Source: Alsobacter sp045348435 (GTDB lineage Bacteria; Pseudomonadota; Alphaproteobacteria; Rhizobiales; Beijerinckiaceae). From it: 64,000 bases of DNA. This document shows positions 7,481-14,383 of the stretch, in pieces. A program made the translations under genes and the position numbers. Numbering within the stretch: the stretch's first letter is position 1; each line of letters opens with the position of its first letter. The notes under the pieces are model-generated. The model made no database searches. It was not told where the DNA came from and saw only the letters and a list, made by a program, of their open reading frames with translations. Location of the stretch: assembly GCF_045348435.1 (NCBI RefSeq), contig NZ_CP157484.1, positions 4,030,001 through 4,094,000 on the forward strand. The letters run 5' to 3'.

Positions 7481-8494
7481 TTGTCTGATTTTATCGCTGG
7501 AGACGAGCTTTCAAAAGCTATCAAAGATCTGATGCGAGAAGAAAATGTTCGATGCGCGGTCGCTTTTTGGGGAGTTGGCGCCGAGACGCTTCTGCCCCGA
7601 TCTGACGCAAGGGTTATCTGCAACTTGAAGTCCGGCGGAACGAACCCCTGGGCACTGCGCAAACTTGCCACAGAGCAGATCCGGCAGAGTGACACTCTCC
7701 ACGCCAAGGTCTACCTCGGCGCAACGGAGGCGATAGTGGCCTCGGCCAATGCCTCAGCTAACGGCCTTGGCCTCGAGGGCGAAGAACAGGCGTTCTGGAC
7801 TGAGGCAGGCGTCCGGCTTTCGAACGTTACCGCTGCGTCCGATTGGTTCGAAAAGCTCTGGGAGACAAGCCGCGACATCCGCCCCGAGGACTGGCGCGCA
7901 GCGCAGGACGCTTGGCGTGCGCGTCAACGTGAAAAGACTACATCGCTTTTTAGTACGTACTATGATCAGCAACGGGAACTGCCGATGATCAATTGGGTCG
8001 TCACCGCTCCGGAGTATGAATTCTCCCAGTCGAGCGTCGAGCAGCAGCTTGGTGCCTTCAACGAGACGATCGAGCGACGGATCGATGACGGGCTCGACCT
8101 GGAGCATGCAGACGATGTCCCATTTCTGGTGGGCAAATGGGTTCTGTGTTGGCGGCGAGGCAAAGGTGGCCTGCCAAGGCAGAGAACCAAGCTGTGGTGG
8201 GTCTGCCTCAGTGACGTAGTTGTGCGCGATGCCTACCGTTACGTTGGTGAGAGCGAGCCGCACGACGTGGTGTTGGGCGCTGAGGTTCGCCCGCCAGCGC
8301 CCTTCGACGCGACCGAAAAACGATTTGAAATGGCGTTCCGGGATGTGCTGACTCGCCCAGACTACGCAGCCCTTGTTGAGGAAGATTACACGACTCCTTG
8401 GTTTGCCTCACATGCACAATTGGTCGGTCGATTCTGGCGCGACTTGAAAGAGCGGTACGACGAGTTGCCCAAGAACGACTCAAGCACCGGGTAG
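7481..8494 (+). CDS. Phospholipase D-like (single HKD) protein
   Basis: This 337-residue protein has an N-terminal PLD/Nuc-type domain. LHAKVYLG supplies H-x-K, and IVASANASANGLGLEG follows as the usual S-x-N stretch. The C-terminal ~190 residues are rich in W and charged residues and are not recognised. Single-HKD proteins of this kind dimerise to cut phosphodiester bonds, usually DNA, which would suit a nuclease or defence role, but substrate is inference. The start is an unusual TTG at 7481, preferred because GTGGAGG lies just upstream and the upstream frame overlaps the previous gene. Its GC content is lower than the neighbours. The 3' end overlaps the convergent gene at 8480-8905 by 15 bp. 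Confidence 0.8.
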   Translation: MSDFIAGDELSKAIKDLMREENVRCAVAFWGVGAETLLPRSDARVICNLKSGGTNPWALRKLATEQIRQSDTLHAKVYLGATEAIVASANASANGLGLEGEEQAFWTEAGVRLSNVTAASDWFEKLWETSRDIRPEDWRAAQDAWRARQREKTTSLFSTYYDQQRELPMINWVVTAPEYEFSQSSVEQQLGAFNETIERRIDDGLDLEHADDVPFLVGKWVLCWRRGKGGLPRQRTKLWWVCLSDVVVRDAYRYVGESEPHDVVLGAEVRPPAPFDATEKRFEMAFRDVLTRPDYAALVEEDYTTPWFASHAQLVGRFWRDLKERYDELPKNDSSTG

Positions 8495-8905
8495 AAACCT
8501 GGCAGTAGCTTGAGGAACGCGGAGCGCCCGGCGAACCGAACGGCCCGGAATGCGGGCATCTAGTTCGATCTGCGGTGCTTGCGCCAAAAGCTTGCTCATG
8601 ATGGTCGACGCGGATTTCGGACGAGCAGCAGCCAGAGCGGCCGTGAGCCAATCCGCCTTGCTCTGGGTAACGCGTCCGCGTGGGTCGACACCCCACAGGG
8701 TGAACTGCCCGACTGCGTCGACCAGGTAGTCGTTCCAGTCGCGATCGGCGCGCGCCAGTGCGCCGTCAACGGCCAGGAGCAGCTCGGCCTCCTCCGTCGT
8801 GGTGATCCGCTGGGGAAGCACGTCGCGCTGCAGCCGGCGAAGGTCGGCGAAGCCGATGCGGTTCGTCTCCAAAGCCTTAGTGGCGAAGTCGCGAAGAGCG
8901 CTCAT
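8480..8905 (-). CDS. Hypothetical protein, possibly TerB-like
   Basis: This 141-residue acidic helical protein has the pattern RIGFADLRRLQRDVLP, then EAELLLAVDGALARADRDWNDY, then VDPRGRV and KADWL. The spacing of Asp-containing helices is reminiscent of TerB/DjlA-like metal-binding helical proteins, but this is a weak resemblance. The ATG at 8905 is chosen because GGGAGGATC precedes it. It converges with the PLD-like gene. No partner suggests a function. Confidence 0.65.
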   Translation of the reverse strand: MSALRDFATKALETNRIGFADLRRLQRDVLPQRITTTEEAELLLAVDGALARADRDWNDYLVDAVGQFTLWGVDPRGRVTQSKADWLTAALAAARPKSASTIMSKLLAQAPQIELDARIPGRSVRRALRVPQATARFLPGA

Positions 8906-9220
8906 GCGTGATCCTCCCGTGGCTTCCATGGATGACGGGCAAACCCTTGCGAGGCCTGAATGCGTGGCGCAGCCAGGCGGAATGTTGGTGGGGTGGTTAG
9001 GGGTTGGTGGACGTCCTGAGGATCGTCTGCGGGGCCGCTCTGGTCAACGTGAACAGACCGCGACAGCGTCGGCCGATGCCTCCTCGCCACAGTCGCGCCG
9101 GGGCTGTTGCTCGCGCAAGCCTTTGTGCCTGAAGGGCTCTCGCCGGAAAGTTTTCGTTAACGATGCTGGCCCAAGCCTCGGGCCACAGGAGTTTTGGTCC
9201 CTCTCCTGAATCGGGAAAAG
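8906..9220. other. Non-coding gap
   Basis: No supported gene is visible on either strand. It contains the leader of the 8480-8905 gene and a short GGCCC...GGGCC stem around 9170-9187. Nothing else stands out. Confidence 0.4.
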
Positions 9221-9252
9221 AGTTCGGCCCCGTTTCGTGACGGGGCCGAACT
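9221..9252. terminator. Strong bidirectional hairpin terminator
   Basis: A perfect 13-bp stem (9221-9233 with 9240-9252, built on GTTCGGCCCCG) has a 6-base loop, with A-rich sequence before and T-rich sequence after. It lies 28 bp beyond the stop of the MucR-like gene and would terminate transcription from either side. Confidence 0.8.
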
Positions 9253-9279
9253 TTCTGGAACCATGCGGCTGTGTGTGCC

Positions 9280-9747
9280 TCAAGCGGCCTTGGCGGCTTT
9301 TGGCGGACGCCCCCGCTTCGCCTTCGGAGCGGGCACCTCGACGGGCGCTGCAGGCTTGCGGCCCAGGCCCATGCTCCTGGCCAGTGCGGAGCGAGCCTCG
9401 GCGTAGTTCGGCGCTGTCATTGGGTAGTCGCTCGGCAAGCCCCACTTGGCTCGGTACTCGGCCGGCGTCATGCCGTATTTGGTCATCAGGTGGCGCTTGA
9501 GCGATTTGAAGCTTTTGCCGTCTTCAAGGCAGATGATCGCGTCCGGCGTTACGGATTTCTTGATCGAGACGGCCGGCCTTTGCGCGACCGGGGGCTCTTC
9601 CACTTTGCCGCTCACCAACGATGTCAGCGCGCCATGGACGCTGGCGATGAGAGCGGGGATGTCGTTAGCCGAAATAGAGTTGTTGGCGAGATACGCGGTC
9701 ACAATGTCGGCGACGAGATCAAGTGTATTCTCGGGGAGTTCGGTCAC
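9280..9747 (-). CDS. MucR/Ros family zinc-finger transcriptional regulator
   Basis: This 155-residue DNA-binding regulator has an N-terminal oligomerisation region (TLDLVADIVTAYLANNSIS) followed by the MucR/Ros core. The core includes IICLEDGKSFKSLKRHLMTKYGMTPAEYRAKWGL, with the Cys and His of the single zinc finger visible. The tail is basic with an AT-hook-like KRGRPPK. Chromosomal MucR proteins bind AT-rich targets and act as H-NS-like silencers in Rhizobiales; an island copy could silence its own cargo. A strong terminator follows. Assignment is firm; targets are unknown. Confidence 0.93.
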   Translation of the reverse strand: MTELPENTLDLVADIVTAYLANNSISANDIPALIASVHGALTSLVSGKVEEPPVAQRPAVSIKKSVTPDAIICLEDGKSFKSLKRHLMTKYGMTPAEYRAKWGLPSDYPMTAPNYAEARSALARSMGLGRKPAAPVEVPAPKAKRGRPPKAAKAA

Positions 9748-9995
9748 TTCATGCTCCTAGGCTTCGGAGCATCTAGAGGTAAGTAGCTCAGAATACAAGC
9801 CGGTTTCGGCGTGGCGGTCGTTACAGTTTTGACAGCACGCCGAATTCGCAGGTGCCATTTCGCCGCCGGGCCGAGCCGATCAGATCCCAACGATCACCAT
9901 AGCGACAAACAGGAAAGCGGCTGCAGCGTGAGGTCAAACAGTCGCTGGGTCGGATGCATGTGAAGCACCTCGCTCGCTTGGTCCTAGTCTAAAAA
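9748..9995. other. Upstream region of the mucR-like gene
   Basis: No gene is supported. It holds the promoter side of the MucR-like gene, including AT-richer sequence near 9775-9800, and short unconvincing open frames. A hairpin terminator begins at 9996. Confidence 0.4.
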
Positions 9996-10029
9996 GCCCT
10001 GCGCGCGGTGATGCCTTCCGCGGCAGGGC
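9996..10029 (-). terminator. Intrinsic terminator of the response-regulator transcript
   Basis: GCCCTGC (9996-10002) pairs with GCAGGGC (10023-10029). Read on the minus strand it is followed by five T residues. It lies ~90 bp past the small membrane frame at 10116 and marks the end of that unit. Confidence 0.65.
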
Positions 10030-10115
10030 CTTAGTTTGGAGGGTTACAGAGGCGTCGTATGCCAACTAACTCCGGCTTCTTGAACGTGTTCCGGCGCCAG
10101 CCCTAGCCTGATGGC

Positions 10116-10290
10116 TTAGGCCGCACGCATGCGGTACTGCGGCGGAGGTTCACGTGTTCCAGGGGGTGTAGTTTGGCAACAGCGGAACAAGCACATAGGT
10201 CAGCCCCGCTGCGAGTATGAGCAGGAAAAGCGAAAACAGGATCCACCCGTTCTCGTTTGCCCGCCAAAAGTTCTCGCCGTCGCCGGTATC
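10116..10290 (-). pseudogene. Start-less small membrane-protein frame
   Basis: Downstream of the response regulator a frame of ~58 codons encodes a polar N-terminus (FWRANENG). It then has one clear transmembrane helix (WILFSLFLLILAAGLTYVLV) and a Pro-rich tail ending QYRMRAA. No ATG, GTG or TTG occurs in frame after the TGA at its upstream end. A frameshift joining it to an adjacent frame, or loss of the 5' end, is likely. The terminator beyond its stop suggests it is or was transcribed with the regulator. Confidence 0.4.
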
Positions 10291-10321
10291 TCAGGGCCGG
10301 GGCCCGCGAGTCCGTGCCCAA

Positions 10322-10696
10322 CTAGGCCGACCCGGTCATCTGCCTCAACATGGCGACGAGCAGTCGGTCAGGGACGGGCTTTGGCAGAAAGGGAACGCCG
10401 TCCGGCAGCTCTGGCGGCGCCTCAAAGCAGCCTGAGACCATGATGATGGGAAGATCCGGCCAAGCGTCACGCAATTCCCGTGCGAAGCCTATGCCGTCCA
10501 ACTCTCCGGGCATGTCGATGTCAGAGGTAACAGCAGAGATCCCCGGCCGATTGTCGATACAGGCAAGCGCTTCAGCAGCATCTCCGGCCTGAATAACGAG
10601 AAATCCATTATCGACCAGCATCTCTGCCAGAACGAACCGGAACAGAAGATTGTCATCGACTATGAGAGTCGTGCATTTATCTTGCATTCTACGCAT
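10322..10696 (-). CDS. Single-domain response regulator
   Basis: This 124-residue CheY-like receiver has no output domain. LIVDDNLLFR carries the acidic pair, the phospho-acceptor Asp lies in SDIDMPGELDG, and IIMVSG and FLPKPV supply the conserved Ser/Thr-side and Lys positions. The start is ATG 10696 (or ATG 10687); the open frame above these is compositionally foreign. No histidine kinase is nearby, so it must take its phosphate from the host or serve as a phosphate sink. Together with the NepR-like gene at 13330 it hints at interference with host signalling. Confidence 0.88.
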   Translation of the reverse strand: MRRMQDKCTTLIVDDNLLFRFVLAEMLVDNGFLVIQAGDAAEALACIDNRPGISAVTSDIDMPGELDGIGFARELRDAWPDLPIIMVSGCFEAPPELPDGVPFLPKPVPDRLLVAMLRQMTGSA

Positions 10697-10723
10697 CGCA
10701 TTACCGCGAACACGTTTTCGTGA

Positions 10724-10950
10724 ATGCGAGTCATATACAAGAGTTGTCGCGTCGGGGCAGCTATGCGTTCTGCGGAGCCTCAGGAGCGGTGGAGCGCCCT
10801 CTACAAGCGCCTCGACCAGTTCTGCCGGGACAGGGGCTTCCCGCTGACGGCTGTCTGGAGCCGCGAGAGCAGGGCCGACACGGACGGGTTGGGAGAGCAC
10901 TGCCACATCCTGTTGCACTCGCCGGGGGAGCACTGGAGCAGCTTGTTTTA
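10724..10950 (+). pseudogene. Truncated Rep-like (HUH-type) fragment
   Basis: A plus-strand frame from ~10724 (first sensible Met at 10763) reads RWSALYKRLDQFCRDRGF, AVWSRE and GEHCHILLHSPGEHW. The H-x-H and the W-E/H-C-H-I-L-L-H layout match the N-terminal half of small replication proteins of the inovirus or rolling-circle type. Beyond ~10950 the frame overlaps the C-terminus of the SANT-like gene on the other strand and stops resembling protein. The 3' half, including the catalytic Tyr region, is therefore absent. It is probably a relic of an older replicon. Confidence 0.5.
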
Positions 10951-11562
10951 CCCCACCTTGCGGGCCGAGCCTTCGAACCCGGCGTCTTCCCACTCGATCA
11001 CGAGCTTGCCGCCCAGAATGTCGATCGCTCGCTCCATGTAGCGCAGCAACTTGGGCCTGGCCCAACTCCGGAAAAACCCCCTGCTCTTGGCCTCTTCGTC
11101 CAGATCACAAATCGAAAATCCGAGTTGAAAGGCCCTCAGCCTAATCTCATCCACGAGTGGATCTCCCATTTTTGCAGGAGGCCGGGGTCGACGTTTCGCC
11201 CCGTAGTAGCTCGCAGCATGCAAGATGGAACTGAGCGAACGGCCGGGAAATGCCTCCGTTAGTTCAGCGCTGCTCGCGGTCGGCCGCATCTTTTTGAGCC
11301 GCTTCAGATCGACGGCGGACCAGACCATCCTCCGCGGAGCGATGCCTAGGGTCACCCCGCGAGACTTCACGGCCTGGAATGTTCGATGCGGAAGCGCAGC
11401 ATGGGCCGCGCGCTTGTCGGGGTAATAGGCCTTCAGGATGGCGTCTTCTTCGGGGGTCCAGAGCTTCTGACCGAACAGCTCACCCGTTTTGATCATTCGC
11501 TCCCGGATGATCACGGACTGAAGCGCCCCGCGGTCCATTGTCCCGTATCTCGGTCTCGGCAT
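10948..11562 (-). CDS. SANT/Myb-like DNA-binding protein
   Basis: This 204-residue basic protein has two SANT/GcrA-like segments: WTPEEDAILKAYYPDKR ... HRTFQAVKSRGVTLG, and WSAVDLKRLKKMRP ... FPGRSLSSILHAASYYGAKRR. The C-terminal half (EIRLRAFQLGF, ARPKLLRYMERAI) is not recognised. A role in DNA binding, perhaps transcription of island genes, is inferred. ATG 11562 is favoured because GGGAGG lies 5 bases upstream; ATG 11565 is adjacent. It is divergent from ligase copy 2, with only ~60 bp between the two starts. Confidence 0.72.
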   Translation of the reverse strand: MPRPRYGTMDRGALQSVIIRERMIKTGELFGQKLWTPEEDAILKAYYPDKRAAHAALPHRTFQAVKSRGVTLGIAPRRMVWSAVDLKRLKKMRPTASSAELTEAFPGRSLSSILHAASYYGAKRRPRPPAKMGDPLVDEIRLRAFQLGFSICDLDEEAKSRGFFRSWARPKLLRYMERAIDILGGKLVIEWEDAGFEGSARKVG

Positions 11563-11624
11563 CATCGCCTCCCTGACCAAAAGAGGAGAATGGAACCCCC
11601 CGGGCCTGCCGGAATCGAGTCGGG

Positions 11625-12245
11625 ATGCAGTTTCGTCCTCGCATTCCACCGGGCAGGCTTCGCACACCCCCCGGCTTCATCCCGCCATGTTTGGCCTGTC
11701 CGGCCGAGCGCGTTCCGTCTGGGCCGCTCTGGATCCACCAGCCCAAGCACGATGGGTTCAGGATGATATGCCGCCGTGCTGACTCAGAGAGCCGCCTGTG
11801 GAGCCGAAACGCCCTCAACTGGACCGGGAGACACCCCAGGATCGCGACGGGCCTCCTGAGCCTTCCCTGTGGCTCCTGCGTGATCGACGGCGAGGCGGTG
11901 GTCCAACTGCCCGACGGTCGCGACGACTTCCACGCTCTCCGCTCAGCCGCCGGCGGGCGCCACGCGATCCTCATGGCCTTCGACCTCCTGGAGCTTGATG
12001 GTCGGGATCTCCGCCCCCTTCCGCTCGATGAGCGCCGCGCCGAGCTGCAGCGCCTTTTGGCCGCCCCGGTCGACGGCATCGCCTTCGTGGACGCGATGGC
12101 GGAGCAAGGGGAGGCGTTGTTCCGCCATGCCTGCGCCTTGGGCTTGGAGGGTATCATCTCGAAACGCCGGGACAGCCCGTATCGGTCCGGCCGTTCCCCG
12201 ACCTGGCTGAAGTCGAAGTGTCCTGGTTATGTCCGCCACGGCTGA
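11625..12245 (+). CDS. Small ATP-dependent DNA ligase (adenylation domain), copy 2
   Basis: This 206-residue paralogue of the ligase at 6405 has the same motif order: PKHDGFR with the adenylated Lys, VIDGEAVVQLPDGRDDFHAL, MAFDLLELDGRDLR, EGIISKRRDSPYRSGR and WLKSKC. Most of the chain is identical or conservatively changed; differences cluster at the N-terminus and near VDGIAFVDAMAEQG. It also lacks an OB domain. The leader resembles that of copy 1, so the duplication was larger than the coding region. A decayed third copy lies ~900 bp downstream. Confidence 0.88.
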   Translation: MQFRPRIPPGRLRTPPGFIPPCLACPAERVPSGPLWIHQPKHDGFRMICRRADSESRLWSRNALNWTGRHPRIATGLLSLPCGSCVIDGEAVVQLPDGRDDFHALRSAAGGRHAILMAFDLLELDGRDLRPLPLDERRAELQRLLAAPVDGIAFVDAMAEQGEALFRHACALGLEGIISKRRDSPYRSGRSPTWLKSKCPGYVRHG

Positions 12246-12360
12246 CACGCGGGCTAGGCCTCCGAAAATTCGGGCGCATCGTTGATCGCTCGGGTACAAC
12301 GGCGTTTCGGCTCGACTGGCTCAAACCTCAAGCTAGCGCAGCACTTTAGTGAGGGATCAG

Positions 12361-12711
12361 ATGAAATTGATAGTCTCGGCACTTGTCGTGCTGGTCGCGC
12401 CGTCCCTTGCAGTTGCAGCCGACGCTGTTTCGGTCGCGAAGGCGTCAGTACAGCAAGCGCTACGTGAGCCTAAGTCAGCGCGTTTCATCGATGCTACGGC
12501 GAGGCAGACTACCGACATGAAGGGCAGGCAAGTTCAGGTGGTTTGCGGCTCAGTCAGCGCGCGCAATGGCGCTGGCGGGATGTCCCCTGCCATCCGGTTT
12601 GTCTACATGGTCGACGCACGACACTTGAGCTTCGCGGGAGGGAACGACGTACTCCTTCAACCGGACGATCTCGGCATTGGGCCAATGGCTGTCTCAAATC
12701 TCTGCCGTTGA
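12361..12711 (+). CDS. Small exported protein, unknown function
   Basis: This 116-residue protein has a typical Sec signal peptide (KLIVSALVVLVAPSLAVAAD, cleavage probably after AVAA). The mature part has KASVQQALREPKSARF and VQVVCGSVSARNGAGG...RFVYMVDAR, a pattern seen in small periplasmic proteins of unknown role in alphaproteobacteria. Start 12361 has GAGGGATCAG just upstream; an ATG at 12349 is less well placed. It is expected in the periplasm. Confidence 0.7.
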   Translation: MKLIVSALVVLVAPSLAVAADAVSVAKASVQQALREPKSARFIDATARQTTDMKGRQVQVVCGSVSARNGAGGMSPAIRFVYMVDARHLSFAGGNDVLLQPDDLGIGPMAVSNLCR

Positions 12712-12780
12712 TTGCGGCAGACTGGCTCAAGTCGGGAGTGTCCCGACTGTGTTCGCCACGGGTGAGTTGGAAGGATCCTC

Positions 12781-13020
12781 ATGCCGTCACTTTGGGCAGT
12801 CGCGATCATCGGGATCATCACGTTCATAGGCTTGGCGTAAATTGTCGGCCGCGCTCACCGGGAAGCCCTTAGCGTCGGCGGGTGGTCCACCTTTGGAGCA
12901 TTTGCTGCGGCTGTGGCCGCGTTTGTCGTCAGCTTTCTCGTCCTACTCTCGCAGATGTCGAGCATCGACGGGCTCGAAAGGCGTATTGCCAAGCTGGAGC
13001 AAACACTGCCGAGCCGCTGA
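12781..13020 (+). pseudogene. Two-TM small membrane protein interrupted by an in-frame TAA
   Basis: A well-placed AAGGA precedes ATG 12781. The frame encodes a first membrane helix (LWAVAIIGIITFIGLA), then TAA at 12838-12840. It continues in the same frame with WSTFGAFAAAVAAFVVSFLVLL (second helix) and a charged coiled tail ending KLEQTLPSR before TGA 13018. A CAA-to-TAA change would explain the break. The size and two-helix layout resemble holin-like or phage accessory membrane proteins, but identity is not established. Confidence 0.55.
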
Positions 13021-13036
13021 GCAGGCCGGTTGCCGC

Positions 13037-13190
13037 CTAGTTCAGGGTGAGCGAGGTCGGCGGCGTCGCTGCGGTCTGGGGAAGTTTCCACTCTGGCCCG
13101 GCGTTCTGCTTCGGAACCCCCGCCACGTCGCGGATGCTTGGCGTCCAGTGTGAGGCGGCGACGGCGTCGCGGACGCGCGGGCAGAGCAGG
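13037..13190 (-). pseudogene. Truncated copy of the 13680-13925 gene (3' part)
   Basis: The minus-strand frame ends in AGPEWKLPQTAATPPTSLTLN, clearly related to AGLEWKPLKTPATPPTSRTLN at the end of the frame at 13680. Only the last ~40 residues are recognisable, and the upstream sequence overlaps the ligase remnant on the other strand. This is a duplicated and decayed 3' end. Confidence 0.5.
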
Positions 13191-13302
13191 GCGAGGCGTT
13201 GTTTCGTCAAGGCATCATCAGCGAGCGCTGAGACAGTCCAGGTCCGGGCGGTCCCAGACCTGGCTGAAGTCGAAGTGGCCCGGATACATCCGCCACGGCT
13301 GA
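13160..13302 (+). pseudogene. Remnant of a third DNA ligase copy
   Basis: In one frame the sequence reads DARAEQGEALFRQ, matching DAMAEQGEALFRH of copy 2. After a deletion and a premature stop, the next frame reads RSGRSQTWLKSKWPGYIRHG and TGA, matching the last 20 residues of copy 2. The catalytic Lys and middle of the gene are gone. It proves at least three ligase copies once stood in this island. Confidence 0.75.
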
Positions 13303-13329
13303 CATGCGGTGCGCTGGAGCCCCGGCCCC

Positions 13330-13524
13330 CTACTGCACCCGCAGGGGCGGCGGTGTTTCCTCAGCCTGGGCCAGCTCACGAAGTAGGATCAGGATTTTCG
13401 GAGGCAGAGGCTCGTCAACGGCGTCGTGCCAAAACTCCCAAAGGGCCTGCTCGATCATGAGGGCGTGCTGCTCGCCAGCCATCACCTCGGCGTCCGGTTC
13501 CATCCGATCCGCCTTGTCAGCCAT
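13330..13524 (-). CDS. NepR-like small protein (orphan)
   Basis: This 64-residue peptide starts at ATG 13524 with an excellent GGGGAGG upstream. The core IEQALWEFWHDAVDEPLPPKILILLREL follows the NepR pattern of an amphipathic helix, an EP-(V/I/L)-P turn and a second Leu-rich helix. NepR sequesters the ECF sigma factor EcfG and is released by phosphorylated PhyR in the alphaproteobacterial general stress response. No phyR or ecfG lies in the island, so this copy would act on host components or be a decoy. The match is by eye; length agrees with the family. Confidence 0.55.
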   Translation of the reverse strand: MADKADRMEPDAEVMAGEQHALMIEQALWEFWHDAVDEPLPPKILILLRELAQAEETPPPLRVQ

Positions 13525-13679
13525 CGCCTCCCCGTGCTGACAGAAGATCGCAGCCTCCGCATCGTTCTATGTGGGGACGGGAAAGCGCGGAAACGGGCGC
13601 GTTCCCTGCCCGTTCCCCTGAACTGATCTGGATCAGCAAGGGAGTGCTCTATTGAGGGGTGAAGAGTGAACCATTCCGC

Positions 13680-13925
13680 CTAGTTCAGGGTCCGCGAGGT
13701 CGGCGGCGTAGCGGGGGTTTTAAGAGGTTTCCACTCTAAACCGGCGTTCTGCTCCGGAACGGCTGCGACCTCCAGGATGCGCTTGGCTTCGAGCGTGACG
13801 GCTGCGACGCTGTCCGTTGCGTATAAGCGGGCGATGCTGGCCAGCGACCCATGCTCCTCATCGAGGTAGCGGAGCCGTTCGGCTGTGAGCCGGGCCGGGC
13901 AGATCCCGCATTCGACGCTGTTGCT
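13680..13925 (-). CDS. Hypothetical protein frame without a standard start
   Basis: The frame is open for 82 codons from an upstream TAG at 13926. It encodes VECGICPARLTAERLRYLDE followed by HGSLASIARLYATDSVAA and LEAKRILEVAAVPEQ, ending TSRTLN. The CxxC near the N-terminus and a helix-turn-like middle are protein-like. No ATG, GTG or TTG is in frame, so the true start may be lost or atypical. A decayed 3' duplicate lies at 13037-13190. Function unknown. Confidence 0.4.
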   Translation of the reverse strand, partial: SNSVECGICPARLTAERLRYLDEEHGSLASIARLYATDSVAAVTLEAKRILEVAAVPEQNAGLEWKPLKTPATPPTSRTLN

Positions 13926-14007
13926 CTATCGCCCCGGTCGTCCCTCACCCTGAAGGGGGGATGCTCTCACAGCGTCCCCCGCCCTGTGCGCGCTGAAAGT
14001 TGGAGAG

Positions 14008-14032
14008 GGGACCGGCCGACGGAGCCGGTCCC
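14008..14032. terminator. Hairpin terminator
   Basis: GGGACCGGC pairs with GCCGGTCCC (14008-14016 with 14024-14032) around a 7-base loop, followed by TTTCTGT on the plus strand. It sits 28 bp past the stop of the gene at 14060. Confidence 0.65.
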
Positions 14033-14059
14033 TTTCTGTGAGACTGCAAGGCTCTGCGG

Positions 14060-14383
14060 TCATTCCGCCGGGATCAGCCCCATCTCGTGTTCAGGCTCGC
14101 GAACCGGCTTTCCGGCCTCCTTGTCCAGCAGGTAGAAGACGTACTCTTCATGCGTCTGGAACGGCCAAACCCAGTAGTAGCCGTCCATGAACAGATCGGG
14201 CGACGCCTCGGAGTCCAGGCCCCAATTCCACACATCGTCGGCGCCGCTCATGATGCCGGCCTTGCGGAGGCGAGCCACGGCGTCGTCAAGCGCGTCCTCG
14301 GCGACATGCACCACGAAGGTGCGCGGTCCGACGGCACCGACGGCGCGTTCCAGTTTCGCCAGTCTGGCTCCGATCCGGCTCAT
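14060..14383 (-). CDS. Hypothetical protein co-translated with DUF5681
   Basis: This 107-residue acidic protein is not recognised. It begins SRIGARLAKLERAVG, a short coiled start, then FVVHVAEDALDDAVARLRKAG. The second half is unusually aromatic and acidic (DVWNWGLDSE, DGYYWVWPFQTHEEYVFYLL). The ATG overlaps the TGA of the DUF5681 gene (ATGA), so the two are coupled. Such a partner is often seen beside DUF5681 genes in phage-derived regions. A terminator follows. Confidence 0.62.
   Translation of the reverse strand: MSRIGARLAKLERAVGAVGPRTFVVHVAEDALDDAVARLRKAGIMSGADDVWNWGLDSEASPDLFMDGYYWVWPFQTHEEYVFYLLDKEAGKPVREPEHEMGLIPAE

Noticed and set aside
10103..10321. 72-codon frame after the response regulator
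   Set aside because: Arg-rich shadow composition; the neighbouring frame encoding a membrane helix is the more protein-like one.
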